Under the pieces are notes generated by a model. That model ran no database searches and was not told the DNA's origin. It saw only the letters and a program-made list of their open reading frames with translations. A stretch of DNA of 64,000 nucleotides. It comes from Prevotella sp. (lineage in GTDB: Bacteria > Bacteroidota > Bacteroidia > Bacteroidales > Bacteroidaceae). The stretch is taken from the NCBI GenBank assembly GCA_017449495.1, contig JAFTFO010000039.1, forward strand, positions 1-64,000. Reading direction: 5' to 3'. Within the stretch, counting starts at the first letter, position 1. Every line of letters starts with the position of its first letter. The position numbers and the translations under genes are program-made. Positions 32,707 through 40,161 of this stretch are shown here, piece by piece.

Positions 32707-33632
32707 ACCAGAATATAATAGGCGAACTGATATCGATAGGCGTGGCCTTTTCGTGGACAGCGACAGCGTTGCTGAGCGAGTTTGGCAGCAAGCGTTTGGG
32801 CAATCTCACGCTGAATGTGTTGAGGATGGCCCTGGCTTTGTTGTTCTCGCTGGTGCTCTTTGGCTTCACCACAGGGAATCCCTTGCCGGCAGGTGCTTCG
32901 GCAGAGGCTGCTGGGTGGATGCTGCTGTCAGGACTGGTGGGCTACGTGATAGGTGATTTCTGCCTCTTCCAGTGCTATATCATCATTGGTTCGCGCTATG
33001 GGCAACTCTTCATGACGCTGGCCCCTTTGGCTGCCGCCTTGATGGCTTGGGTGACGCTTGGACAGCAGATGACCTCGATGAGTATCGTGGCGATGCTGGT
33101 GACGCTCTTTGGCATTGGCATCTCTGTGCTTGGACGGGGCGAGCATCATACGGTTTCGCTGAAATTGCCTCTCCGTGGTGTGCTTTATGCCATAGGAGCC
33201 GCAGTGTGTCAGGGAGTGGGGCTGGTGTTGAGCAAGATCGGTATGGACCATTATGAGGCGATGGCTGATATGCCAGAGTGGCTGGTGCCCTTCAGCGCAA
33301 ACTTCTATCGTTGCGTTGCAGGAATTATTGGTTTCACCTTATTATTATATTATCGCGATGGAATGGCACCTTTACGTGAGGCCTTGCACGATAAAAAGGG
33401 ACTTTCGGCAGCCACAGCAACCACCATTTTCGGCCCCTTCGTGGGGGTGGGCTTTTCGCTGATGGCTGTTCAGTATACGGCTGCTGGCATCGCCTCCACG
33501 CTGATGGCTATGACGCCCATTATTATTCTTCTGCCTTCTTATTGGTTTTTCCATGAGAGGATTACGTGGAAGGCTGTGCTGGGTGCCTTTATCTCCGTGA
33601 TTGGTGTCAGTTTGTTTTTCCTTGATGTATGA
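32703..33632 (+). CDS. EamA-family (DMT) transporter
   Basis: The 309-residue protein has two EamA halves, starting ISIGVAFSWTATALLSEFGSKRLG and ending AVLGAFISVIGVSLFFLDV, with about ten membrane segments. It is only distantly similar to the EamA protein at 30243. ATG 32703 overlaps the DUF418 stop as ATGA, so translational coupling is likely. Substrate unknown. Confidence 0.87.
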   Translation: MNQNIIGELISIGVAFSWTATALLSEFGSKRLGNLTLNVLRMALALLFSLVLFGFTTGNPLPAGASAEAAGWMLLSGLVGYVIGDFCLFQCYIIIGSRYGQLFMTLAPLAAALMAWVTLGQQMTSMSIVAMLVTLFGIGISVLGRGEHHTVSLKLPLRGVLYAIGAAVCQGVGLVLSKIGMDHYEAMADMPEWLVPFSANFYRCVAGIIGFTLLLYYRDGMAPLREALHDKKGLSAATATTIFGPFVGVGFSLMAVQYTAAGIASTLMAMTPIIILLPSYWFFHERITWKAVLGAFISVIGVSLFFLDV

Positions 33633-33672
33633 GTGGAGTGAGACGAGGGCTTATTAAGAAAAGCCACGTCCA

Positions 33673-34461
33673 CTAAATGATGCCGAAGTGACGCAGGGCG
33701 TTGAGGATGCCATTGTCGTCGACAGAGGTGGTGACGTAATCGGCCTGTTGCTTCAACTCGTCGATGGCGTTGCCCATTGCGACGCCGATGCCTGCCTGAA
33801 GAATCATCGAGGTGTCGTTGCCGCCGTCGCCGAAGGCGATGGTCTGACTGGGATTGAAACCTTCGTGACGGGCGATGGCAAGGATGCCCTTGCCCTTGTC
33901 GGCCCCGTTGGCGGTGATGTCGGTGAACTCAGGGTGCCAGCGGCCAGAGATGCATTGGGGCAGACGGGCCATTAGTTCTGGCTCGTAGTCGGCAGGGAAG
34001 AAGGGTGTCAGTTGCAGGATGTCCTGCTCAAGCACCGTCTCCAACGGCGAGGCTTTGTCGAGGTTCTTCACGGCAAGCATCTGGCGGAAGATACGATTTA
34101 CATCGCCTGTAGGGTCGAGCACGGCCACGTCGCGCTGGCCTACAATGATGACGCTGTAGCCCTTCTGCTTAGAATCCTCGACGCACGTCAGCACATCCTG
34201 CTTGGGAATCGGCTGGCGGCAGACCATCGTATCGCCCACGAAACACAGCGCACCGTTGGTGGTGATATAGCCATCGATGAGATGTTCGATGGCGCCCAGA
34301 TTTGTAATAATAATAGGTGGGCGGCCTGTGGCGATGTAAACACGATGGCCGTTGGCCTTGGCCTGCGTCAGGGCGAGGATGGTGGAGGCAGGGATCTCAT
34401 GGGTCTTGAAACTGACGAGCGTGCCGTCGATATCGAAGAATAATGCGTATCTTTGGTTCAT
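33673..34461 (-). CDS. Cof-type HAD phosphatase
   Basis: The 262-residue protein is a type IIB HAD hydrolase: motif I FFDIDGTLVSF, motif II in YIATGRPPI, a cap domain, then K in NGADKGKGILAIA and motif IV IAFGDGGNDTSMIL. Members dephosphorylate sugar phosphates or cofactors such as FMN. ATG 34461 is chosen because the -7 box (34470-34477) lies 9 bp upstream and inside the longer open frame. That -7 box is also the core of the left island junction, so integration probably replaced the native upstream DNA. Confidence 0.9.
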   Translation of the reverse strand: MNQRYALFFDIDGTLVSFKTHEIPASTILALTQAKANGHRVYIATGRPPIIITNLGAIEHLIDGYITTNGALCFVGDTMVCRQPIPKQDVLTCVEDSKQKGYSVIIVGQRDVAVLDPTGDVNRIFRQMLAVKNLDKASPLETVLEQDILQLTPFFPADYEPELMARLPQCISGRWHPEFTDITANGADKGKGILAIARHEGFNPSQTIAFGDGGNDTSMILQAGIGVAMGNAIDELKQQADYVTTSVDDNGILNALRHFGII

Positions 34462-34468
34462 ATTGCCT

Positions 34469-34490
34469 GCAAAGTTACGAAATAATGCTG
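34469..34490. other. Candidate left attachment site of the island
   Basis: CAAAGTTACGAAATAAT (34470-34486) recurs exactly at 46339-46355 in the same orientation, and 20 of 21 bases match over 34470-34490. Read on the minus strand it contains GTAACTTTGC, matching the GTAnnTTTGC core used by IntDOT-type integrases. It coincides with the HAD gene -7 box. Confidence 0.6.
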
Positions 34491-34648
34491 AAATAGAAAA
34501 GCATTTTTGGATGATTAACGCAGTTTGCCCCATAAATAAAGGCATTTGAGTGCAAAACGGGGAAAATTCGCAAAGTGGCAATAAGCAAATCGCGGCGAAT
34601 TGCGGAACGAGTTAGGTTTCTTATTCGTAACCCAGACAGAGGCATCTC

Positions 34649-34758
34649 CGGAAGTTAAACTTTCTTAACGACCTACGCAATTCGTGACATATCGCGGCAG
34701 TTCAAACCGCTTTAACACTTCCCGTTCCAACTTCCGAAATTTGACGTGATTTGCGTAG
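34649..34758. repeat. Interleaved inverted repeats at the island left end
   Basis: CGGAAGTT (34649-34656) with AACTTCCG (34729-34736), and CTACGCAA (34673-34680) with TTGCGTAG (34751-34758). They lie between the left junction and the integrase promoter and may be arm-type integrase or accessory sites. The stretch 34462-34819 otherwise has no gene. Confidence 0.5.
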
Positions 34759-34780
34759 CAATTTATTCCCAGAAAGGTAT

Positions 34781-34788
34781 TACTTTTG
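34781..34788 (+). promoter_or_regulatory. -7 box of the integrase gene
   Basis: TACTTTTG followed by CAG, 32 bp before ATG 34820. No clear -33 element was found. Confidence 0.55.
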
Positions 34789-34819
34789 CAGCCCGAATTT
34801 TAAAACTGAGTTAGAAAGA

Positions 34820-36049
34820 ATGAGAAGAGCAACGTTTTCTGTTTTGTTCTACGCGAACAAGAGTAAGGTAAAGGACGGCATTGTGCCAGTGATGGGCAGA
34901 ATCACCATCAACGGAACACAGAGCCAGTTCAGTTGTAAGCGCAGCATCCCACTGTCATTATGGGATGCCAAGGGCAACTGCGCCAAAGGCAGGACGAGGG
35001 AGGCACTGGACTTGAACCGCGACCTTGACAACATAAAGGCACAGATTATCAAGCACTACCAGCACTTGTCAGACCGTGAGGCATTCGTCACGGCAGAGAT
35101 GGTACGCAATTCCTATCAAGGCTTCGGCAGCGAGTACGAAACCCTGCTACGTGCCTTTGACAAGGATTGTGAGAGTCTGAAACGGCGTGTCGGCAAGGAC
35201 AGGGCATTGGGAACATACAAACTGCAAGTGAGGTCAAGGAACTATGTGGCCGACTTTCTGCAGATGTACTACAGACGGTCAGACATATCCATGCAGGAAC
35301 TCACGCTCGACTTCATCAAGGAGTTTGCCGTGTACCTTGCCAATGACCGCCATTTAGCCAAGTCCACCATCTGGTTGTCTTGCATGCACCTGAAAGGAGT
35401 TGTAGGCCGTGCCCATGACAACGGCAAGATACAGCGCAATGTGTTTGCGCAGTTCCATATCAGCCCCAAGTGCAAGGAGCGTACTTTCCTGACAGAAGAG
35501 GAACTGAAGAAAGTGATGGCACATGAGTTTGAAGATTCTAGCCTCGCATTCGTCCGTGACCTCTTCGTGTTCATGAACTTCACCGCCCTGTCGTTTGTGG
35601 ACTTGAAGGAACTGACAACGGACAACATTGTAGAGGTCAACGGTGACAAGTGGATTGTTGGTAAACGTCATAAGACAGGTGTACCCTATCAGGTAAAACT
35701 GCTGGCTGTTCCCTTGCAGATTATCGAACGATACCGTGACTATCCGAAGGAAAATCCCAAATCAGTATTTGGTGAGGTGAACTACTGGAGCGTATGTAAG
35801 AAACTGAAACCCGCGATGAAAGAGTGCGGCATTGACAAGCCGATTTCCGCACACTGCGCAAGGCATGGATTTGCCACCATGTCTCTAACGAATGGCATGC
35901 CCATTGAGAGTGTGAGCCGAGTATTGGGGCACACCAACATCGTCACGACACAGATTTATGCCCGCATCACCACGCAGAAACTGGATAATGACCTAACCAT
36001 GTTGGGTAACAAGTTAAACGCATCATTCAATAACATAAAAATAGTATAG
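34820..36049 (+). CDS. Tyrosine recombinase/integrase, Bacteroidetes (IntDOT-like) type
   Basis: The 409-residue enzyme has an N-terminal arm-binding domain (ATFSVLFYANKSKVKDGIVPV), a SAM-like core-binding domain (residues about 105-210) and a catalytic domain. Active-site residues seen are the beta-Lys in GKRHKTG (K285), H345 and R348 in SAHCARHGFAT, H371 in VLGHTN and the nucleophile Y380 in TQIYARI. The usual first Arg is Ser (FTALSF, S258), as described for IntDOT of CTnDOT. It should catalyse integration and excision of the island. ATG 34820 follows the -7 box; the upstream in-frame ATG (34751) precedes it. Confidence 0.92.
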   Translation: MRRATFSVLFYANKSKVKDGIVPVMGRITINGTQSQFSCKRSIPLSLWDAKGNCAKGRTREALDLNRDLDNIKAQIIKHYQHLSDREAFVTAEMVRNSYQGFGSEYETLLRAFDKDCESLKRRVGKDRALGTYKLQVRSRNYVADFLQMYYRRSDISMQELTLDFIKEFAVYLANDRHLAKSTIWLSCMHLKGVVGRAHDNGKIQRNVFAQFHISPKCKERTFLTEEELKKVMAHEFEDSSLAFVRDLFVFMNFTALSFVDLKELTTDNIVEVNGDKWIVGKRHKTGVPYQVKLLAVPLQIIERYRDYPKENPKSVFGEVNYWSVCKKLKPAMKECGIDKPISAHCARHGFATMSLTNGMPIESVSRVLGHTNIVTTQIYARITTQKLDNDLTMLGNKLNASFNNIKIV

Positions 36050-36051
36050 AC

Positions 36052-36417
36052 ATGGAAGAGAGAAACATCATCAAGTGGAGTGAGTATAGTGAGTACACTG
36101 AACTGGCTATACCGAGTGGGGAGATATGGATGAGCGAGTCCGAACTGGTGGACTTGTTCGGAGTGTTCATCCCCAAGTTGAGAAATGCCATCAAAGCCCT
36201 CTACAAGGAGGAACTGATAAAGCCCTTTGAGGCAGAGCGGACAATCAAGAAGAGAGACAATCTTTACCTTACCGTATATAATTTGGAGGTCGTTCTTCTG
36301 CTTGCCTTCCGCCTTAACACCTATCAGACAAGGGCATTCCGCAGAGAACTGATGGAGCGTATCGGGCGTAACCATAAGCCGTTTGAGGTCATTCTAACTT
36401 CAATCAATTGTATATGA
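36052..36417 (+). CDS. Short RhuM-like/accessory protein next to the integrase
   Basis: The 121-residue protein starts two bases after the integrase stop. WMSESELVDLFGVFIPKLRNAIKALYKEE looks like a winged-helix DNA-binding unit, and YLTVYNLEVVLLLAFRLNTYQTRAFRREL resembles the middle of RhuM-family proteins (compare FYSLDAIIAVGYRVNSVRATQFRQW in the RhuM gene at 45109). Small genes of this kind often follow Bacteroidetes integrases. I infer a DNA-binding accessory or regulator, perhaps an excision or antirepressor factor. Not a recognised named family member. Confidence 0.65.
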   Translation: MEERNIIKWSEYSEYTELAIPSGEIWMSESELVDLFGVFIPKLRNAIKALYKEELIKPFEAERTIKKRDNLYLTVYNLEVVLLLAFRLNTYQTRAFRRELMERIGRNHKPFEVILTSINCI

Positions 36418-36430
36418 AGTTTGTCGATTT

Positions 36431-36513
36431 ATTCATTAATGAATCAATATATCAATAGATGGTACGATTGAACGATCTAACAATCCATCGTACCATCTAT
36501 CGATTGTATGATA
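36431..36513. repeat. Cluster of palindromes in a gene-free stretch of the island
   Basis: ATTCATTAATGAAT (36431-36444) is a perfect palindrome. ATAGATGGTACGAT (36455-36468) is perfectly inverted as ATCGTACCATCTAT (36487-36500). CTATC/GATAG (36496-36513) and a CAAATC/GATTTG pair follow. The stretch 36418-36848 has no convincing gene. The long hairpin may terminate the integrase operon or bind a regulator. Confidence 0.7.
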
Positions 36514-36817
36514 GACAAATCTACTGATTAACTGATTTGTTGATTTATTGATTAGGCAATATCTACCTTACTACACGCATAACCAAGGGCATCTTTTCTC
36601 TATGGCAAACTTATGTTCAAATGAACATAGCAAGATGTCTTTTGAGTTACTCAAAACGATTCAAGTAACTCAAAATGAATTGCCTCCGAAGTTGGCAAGT
36701 GGGATATTAAAGGGATAGAGAAACGAAAAGGTTACCCATCTTACAAAGAAATCCAGTCCTATATTTAAAAGATGTGTAAAATTAAGGATGTATGAACAAA
36801 CTTTCGCAGAAAAGTCG

Positions 36818-36825
36818 TACATTTG
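36818..36825 (+). promoter_or_regulatory. -7 box of the WYL regulator gene
   Basis: TACATTTG followed by CAC, 23 bp before ATG 36849. It lies inside the longer open frame that starts at 36792 and so decides the start. Confidence 0.6.
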
Positions 36826-36848
36826 CACTGATTGAAGATACTCAAATC

Positions 36849-37754
36849 ATGACAACATATACAAAGTTCAAAGAATACATCTGGTTAGTGAATACCATTT
36901 ATCATGCCAAGGCCATTACGCTGGCTGATATTAATAAACGCTGGCTTGAAACAGAAATGAGTGAGGGAATATCAATCTCACGCACGACATTCCATCGCCA
37001 CAGAATCGCCATTGAAGAGATGTTTGGCCTGTATATTGAGTGTGACAAGAAGAATGGGAATCGGTATTATATAGGCAATGCACATGTCTTGAATGAAGAC
37101 TCTATCCAGAACTGGATGCTGTCAACCCTTAGTGTTGGTAATCTTGTTGGCGAAAGTCAAAGCCTGAATCATCGTATTCTTCTGGAAAACGTGCCATCTG
37201 GAGGGGAGAATCTACAGATTGTTATAAAGGCAATGAAAGAAAACAGGATGATTTCCTTAACTTATCGTCGCTATGGCTCAGATACTGAAGGCGAATATGA
37301 GTTGGCACCTTATTGCGTAAAACTGTTTCATCAACGATGGTATCTTCTCGCAAGTTTTGAAAGTGGGCTTAGGAGTATCTATGCCTTTGATCGCATTGTA
37401 GATATAGAAATCCTTAATCAAAAATTCAAAGTGGACGATACTTTCGATGCGGCAGACTATTTCAGCGATAGTTATGGAATTGTGGTGGACGAGAGCGTTA
37501 AGCCAGAACGTATTGTACTTCGTGCTTATGGTTATGAACCACATTACTTGCGGGACCTTCCCCTACATCATAGCCAGTGCGAAATCAATACTACAGAGGA
37601 TTATTCTGACTTTGAATTCAGACTTCGCCCAACAGCAGAATTCAAAGCCCAGCTTATGTCTCGTGGTCAATGGATAGAGGTGCTGGTGCCAAAATCTCTG
37701 GCTGATGAAATCGTGAAATGGCACAAAAATGCCATCAATCGGTACAAAAGGTGA
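36849..37754 (+). CDS. WYL-domain transcriptional regulator
   Basis: The 301-residue protein has an N-terminal winged-helix region (TTYTKFKEYIWLVNTIYHAKAITLADIN and ISISRTTFHRHRIAIEEMFG), then a WYL domain from about residue 120 (MISLTYRRYGSDTEGEYELAPYCVKLFHQRWYLLASFESGLRSIYAFDRI) and a WCX-like C-terminal extension (ERIVLRAYGYEPHYLRDLPLHHSQ, then WIEVLVPKSLADEIVKW). WYL proteins sense ligands or nucleic acids and commonly repress phage-defence operons (for example BrxR). Being first in the cargo, it probably controls the downstream genes. Confidence 0.9.
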   Translation: MTTYTKFKEYIWLVNTIYHAKAITLADINKRWLETEMSEGISISRTTFHRHRIAIEEMFGLYIECDKKNGNRYYIGNAHVLNEDSIQNWMLSTLSVGNLVGESQSLNHRILLENVPSGGENLQIVIKAMKENRMISLTYRRYGSDTEGEYELAPYCVKLFHQRWYLLASFESGLRSIYAFDRIVDIEILNQKFKVDDTFDAADYFSDSYGIVVDESVKPERIVLRAYGYEPHYLRDLPLHHSQCEINTTEDYSDFEFRLRPTAEFKAQLMSRGQWIEVLVPKSLADEIVKWHKNAINRYKR

Positions 37755-37810
37755 AAAAAGTCCGAGGTTGTTCCATGATTTGAAACAATCTACTCCTAAC
37801 TTTGTGGCGT

Positions 37811-37890
37811 ATTCTTTGTGCCGGTCCACAGGAGCACCCCTGCCCGGCAAGAAGGAAAGAATGTGTGGCAATACAGGTGCTTGAGTTGCC
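37811..37890 (+). ncRNA. Candidate structured leader or small RNA
   Basis: A -7-like TAACTTTG (37797-37804) precedes a nested stem-loop: ATTCTTT (37811) with AAAGAAT (37856), TGCCGG (37819) with CCGGCA (37844), CAGG (37829) with CCTG (37839). A second stem GGCAA/TTGCC spans 37867-37890. The fold ends 18 bp before the next start codon. This is inferred from pairing only; no known RNA family is recognised. Confidence 0.45.
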
Positions 37891-37907
37891 TTAAAAAAAC
37901 TAGCAGA

Positions 37908-38810
37908 ATGGAGCATTGGATATTTAACAAAAAAGAGTTGCATTTTATTGCAAATTTGCTGGTGGACAAACTTGATTCTCTACCTGATAACTCTGAATTG
38001 TCTGTTACAGATCTGTTCACTCAAACATTTCATTCTGCGTGGATAAAAAGCAAAGATAATAAAGGCAACCATATCTCTGGCTATAAACTGTCAGACATAA
38101 AGATGAATGATGGCAGTTATTTACATAACCACATTAAATGGGATTTTGATAATGCTCTTTGGTTACATGATATGAAGCAAAGTATCACTCTGTCCCAACT
38201 GTTTGCCACAAAAGTCCAAAGAAAAGGATTCATAGAAGATAGCGCGATTAGAGGTGGAAGAAGAATGGGATATCCATGTAATCTTCCCTCAATTTATAGA
38301 AAGAAGTCCAATCTTATATCCTCATTTGCAGGAATAAAGGAAATGCTTATTGAAAAAGGTTACAATCAAAAGTATTACGTTCGGGAGATTATTGAGACAA
38401 AACACTATCATTCTGAAGACAGAAATGGAAAGGTGGTAATAATCGATAGAGTGAAACCATTACAATTATGGCGAATTCCAAAAGGTTGCACGACAGGAAA
38501 ACTTCTTGTCATAGATGATTATCTTCGTTTTACCGTTATAAGTGGAATGTGTAATATATCATCATCTTTATGGGAATACGTAAGATTGTATCCACAAAGG
38601 GAAGTCTCTTGGCATGAATTTAAAAAATCCGAGGACTTGAGAATTAATCAATCTAGTGTTGCTAAAGCAAATAGGTATGAGAGAGACGTACCTGCTCCAG
38701 AAAAAGCCTGGTATCAAGTCATTAATCAAGGTAAATCTGATTTGTTTCTATATGTCGTGGACACATCAAGATTTAAAACGAATGAGTATGAAGAAAGAAT
38801 TGAATTATGA
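37908..38810 (+). CDS. Unrecognised island protein A
   Basis: A 300-residue soluble protein with no family I recognise. It starts MEHWIFNKKELHFIANLLVDKLDSLPD, has no signal peptide or membrane segment, and is rich in Lys, Ile and Trp. A central stretch IRGGRRMGYPCNLPSIYRKK is strongly basic and could contact nucleic acid. An in-frame start at 37818 lies inside the leader stem-loop, so ATG 37908 is preferred. The 3' end overlaps the next gene by 29 bp in another frame, implying cotranslation. Downstream of WYL and upstream of DUF262 genes, it is a candidate component of the same system. Confidence 0.7.
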   Translation: MEHWIFNKKELHFIANLLVDKLDSLPDNSELSVTDLFTQTFHSAWIKSKDNKGNHISGYKLSDIKMNDGSYLHNHIKWDFDNALWLHDMKQSITLSQLFATKVQRKGFIEDSAIRGGRRMGYPCNLPSIYRKKSNLISSFAGIKEMLIEKGYNQKYYVREIIETKHYHSEDRNGKVVIIDRVKPLQLWRIPKGCTTGKLLVIDDYLRFTVISGMCNISSSLWEYVRLYPQREVSWHEFKKSEDLRINQSSVAKANRYERDVPAPEKAWYQVINQGKSDLFLYVVDTSRFKTNEYEERIEL

Positions 38811-39636
38811 CAAACTTCGTTCGATGGTAGCTCGCTGCCAATGGACATTCGCGAAGACGATGCCATTTGCTCCTCATGAGTATATCGTGAGGGACAAGTG
38901 TCCATTGACGGACGAGGAGTTTGTGTATTTCGTGGAAATGCAGAGACAGCACGGAATAAAGGAGCGATGGGGGAAGTACAACAATCCCTATCTCTACATT
39001 GACGACTACAAGTATTGGACGATGGGGGCACCATTGGAGGAGACGACTGTCATCAATCGCGCTAAAGCTTGCGTAGTCAATGAGGCACATGAGTTGTATG
39101 AAGGAATTGAAAATGTTAAAGCAGTGCATAATATGGAACAGCATCAGTATATTGACGATTACGTCAGCAAACAATTGTGTTTAAAGGATGATGACAATGG
39201 TTACAACTTCAACCTGCTTAGTGGCAGACTTGAAGAGTTATCTGCCTGTATCAGCCATCTGGAGCGAATCAGACGTAACTATAGTCACGAGGTGATGAAG
39301 GGTTGGAGCGAACGGCTTTCAAAGGACTTTCCTGATGGCAGAATCATAGAAGACCTTGGCCCTGCGAATATCGTCTATACAGGTATCACCATTCCGTATA
39401 AGGATATTCCTGACGCAATGACAGTTCGTATTGAGATTGCCTACAAGAGTCTTTATTACGGCCTTACCTTTATGCCAGAATACGAAGCCTTGCGACAAGA
39501 AATGCAAGAAGCATTAAGCGATATCAATGCAAACAGCGATTTCATCAAAGGCAAAGACTGGCTTTATTACAAATATGTGTCCTTTGAGGACGGATATGAG
39601 AGACTCAAAGAATTGATTGAAAGAATGACGAAATGA
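38782..39636 (+). CDS. Unrecognised island protein B
   Basis: A 284-residue soluble protein whose start overlaps gene A by 29 bp. The N-terminal part (ARCQWTFAKTMPFAPHEYIVRDKC to YNNPYLYIDDYKYWTMGAPLEETTVINRA) resembles a conserved module that I recall in other Bacteroidetes hypotheticals but cannot name. A charged middle follows, and the C-terminal part has VRIEIAYKSLYYGLTFMPEYEALR and WLYYKYVSFEDGYERLKELIE. ATG 38782 or 38788 may be the start. No catalytic motif is certain. Its close coupling with gene A suggests that the two products act together. Confidence 0.7.
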   Translation: MSMKKELNYDKLRSMVARCQWTFAKTMPFAPHEYIVRDKCPLTDEEFVYFVEMQRQHGIKERWGKYNNPYLYIDDYKYWTMGAPLEETTVINRAKACVVNEAHELYEGIENVKAVHNMEQHQYIDDYVSKQLCLKDDDNGYNFNLLSGRLEELSACISHLERIRRNYSHEVMKGWSERLSKDFPDGRIIEDLGPANIVYTGITIPYKDIPDAMTVRIEIAYKSLYYGLTFMPEYEALRQEMQEALSDINANSDFIKGKDWLYYKYVSFEDGYERLKELIERMTK

Positions 39637-39757
39637 CAAATCTTGCCATCTTGGTATAGGCTTAGAGAAGCGAATAGAAATATTCGTGGAGAGGCCGGGG
39701 GAGTCCCATGTGGATAGCGCGGCTGCCAGCCAAAATGGCTTTTAAAACTAAAAACCA

Positions 39758-40066
39758 ATGTCAAAGAAAAAGAAATTTAGAGACGTTGAGTCAATGACTG
39801 ATGAAGAGTTTGAGGCATTGACTCGCGAAATAGCAGGAGAGCAAGTAAAGATTCCAGAAATTGCCTTTAATCCGCGCTTCACAGAAAGAAGCGACAACCC
39901 TACTCCAAGTGGTGGTGATTATTCCATTGCATACTATTATAATGATGTCGGCCCATGTAAAAAAAGCAGGGCAAATAGAGTTAATATTGTAGAGTATAAA
40001 AAAGGTGGCATTAGGATTAATGAAACTTACGCTTTGTTGAATCTGGGTGGAATGTCGAAAGACTAA
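39758..40066 (+). CDS. Small hypothetical island protein
   Basis: The 102-residue protein has a Lys-rich start (MSKKKKFRDVESMTDEEFEALTREI) and a conserved-looking core GGDYSIAYYYNDVGPCKKSRANRVNIVEYKKGGIRINETYALL. I have no function for it. The 120-bp gap upstream holds small inverted repeats (GAATA/TATTC near 39674 and AGCCA/TGGCT before a T-run near 39730), which could end the A-B transcript. Confidence 0.6.
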   Translation: MSKKKKFRDVESMTDEEFEALTREIAGEQVKIPEIAFNPRFTERSDNPTPSGGDYSIAYYYNDVGPCKKSRANRVNIVEYKKGGIRINETYALLNLGGMSKD

Positions 40067-40115
40067 AAGATGTTATTACATAGGATGATAATGACGAGTT
40101 TTGGAAAACTTTCGC

Positions 40116-40123
40116 TATCTTTG
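40116..40123 (+). promoter_or_regulatory. -7 box ahead of the DUF262 pair
   Basis: TATCTTTG 39 bp before ATG 40162. No -33 TTTG at 19-20 bp was found. It suggests that the DUF262 genes can be transcribed separately from genes A and B. Confidence 0.5.
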
Positions 40124-40161
40124 TACGCGAAATGTAGGGCATATACAAACAAATAAGGAAT

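Noticed and set aside
39637..39757. Retron or reverse-transcriptase RNA in the island
   Set aside because: The gap holds only short inverted repeats, and no reverse transcriptase motif (YxDD) is present in any island protein.
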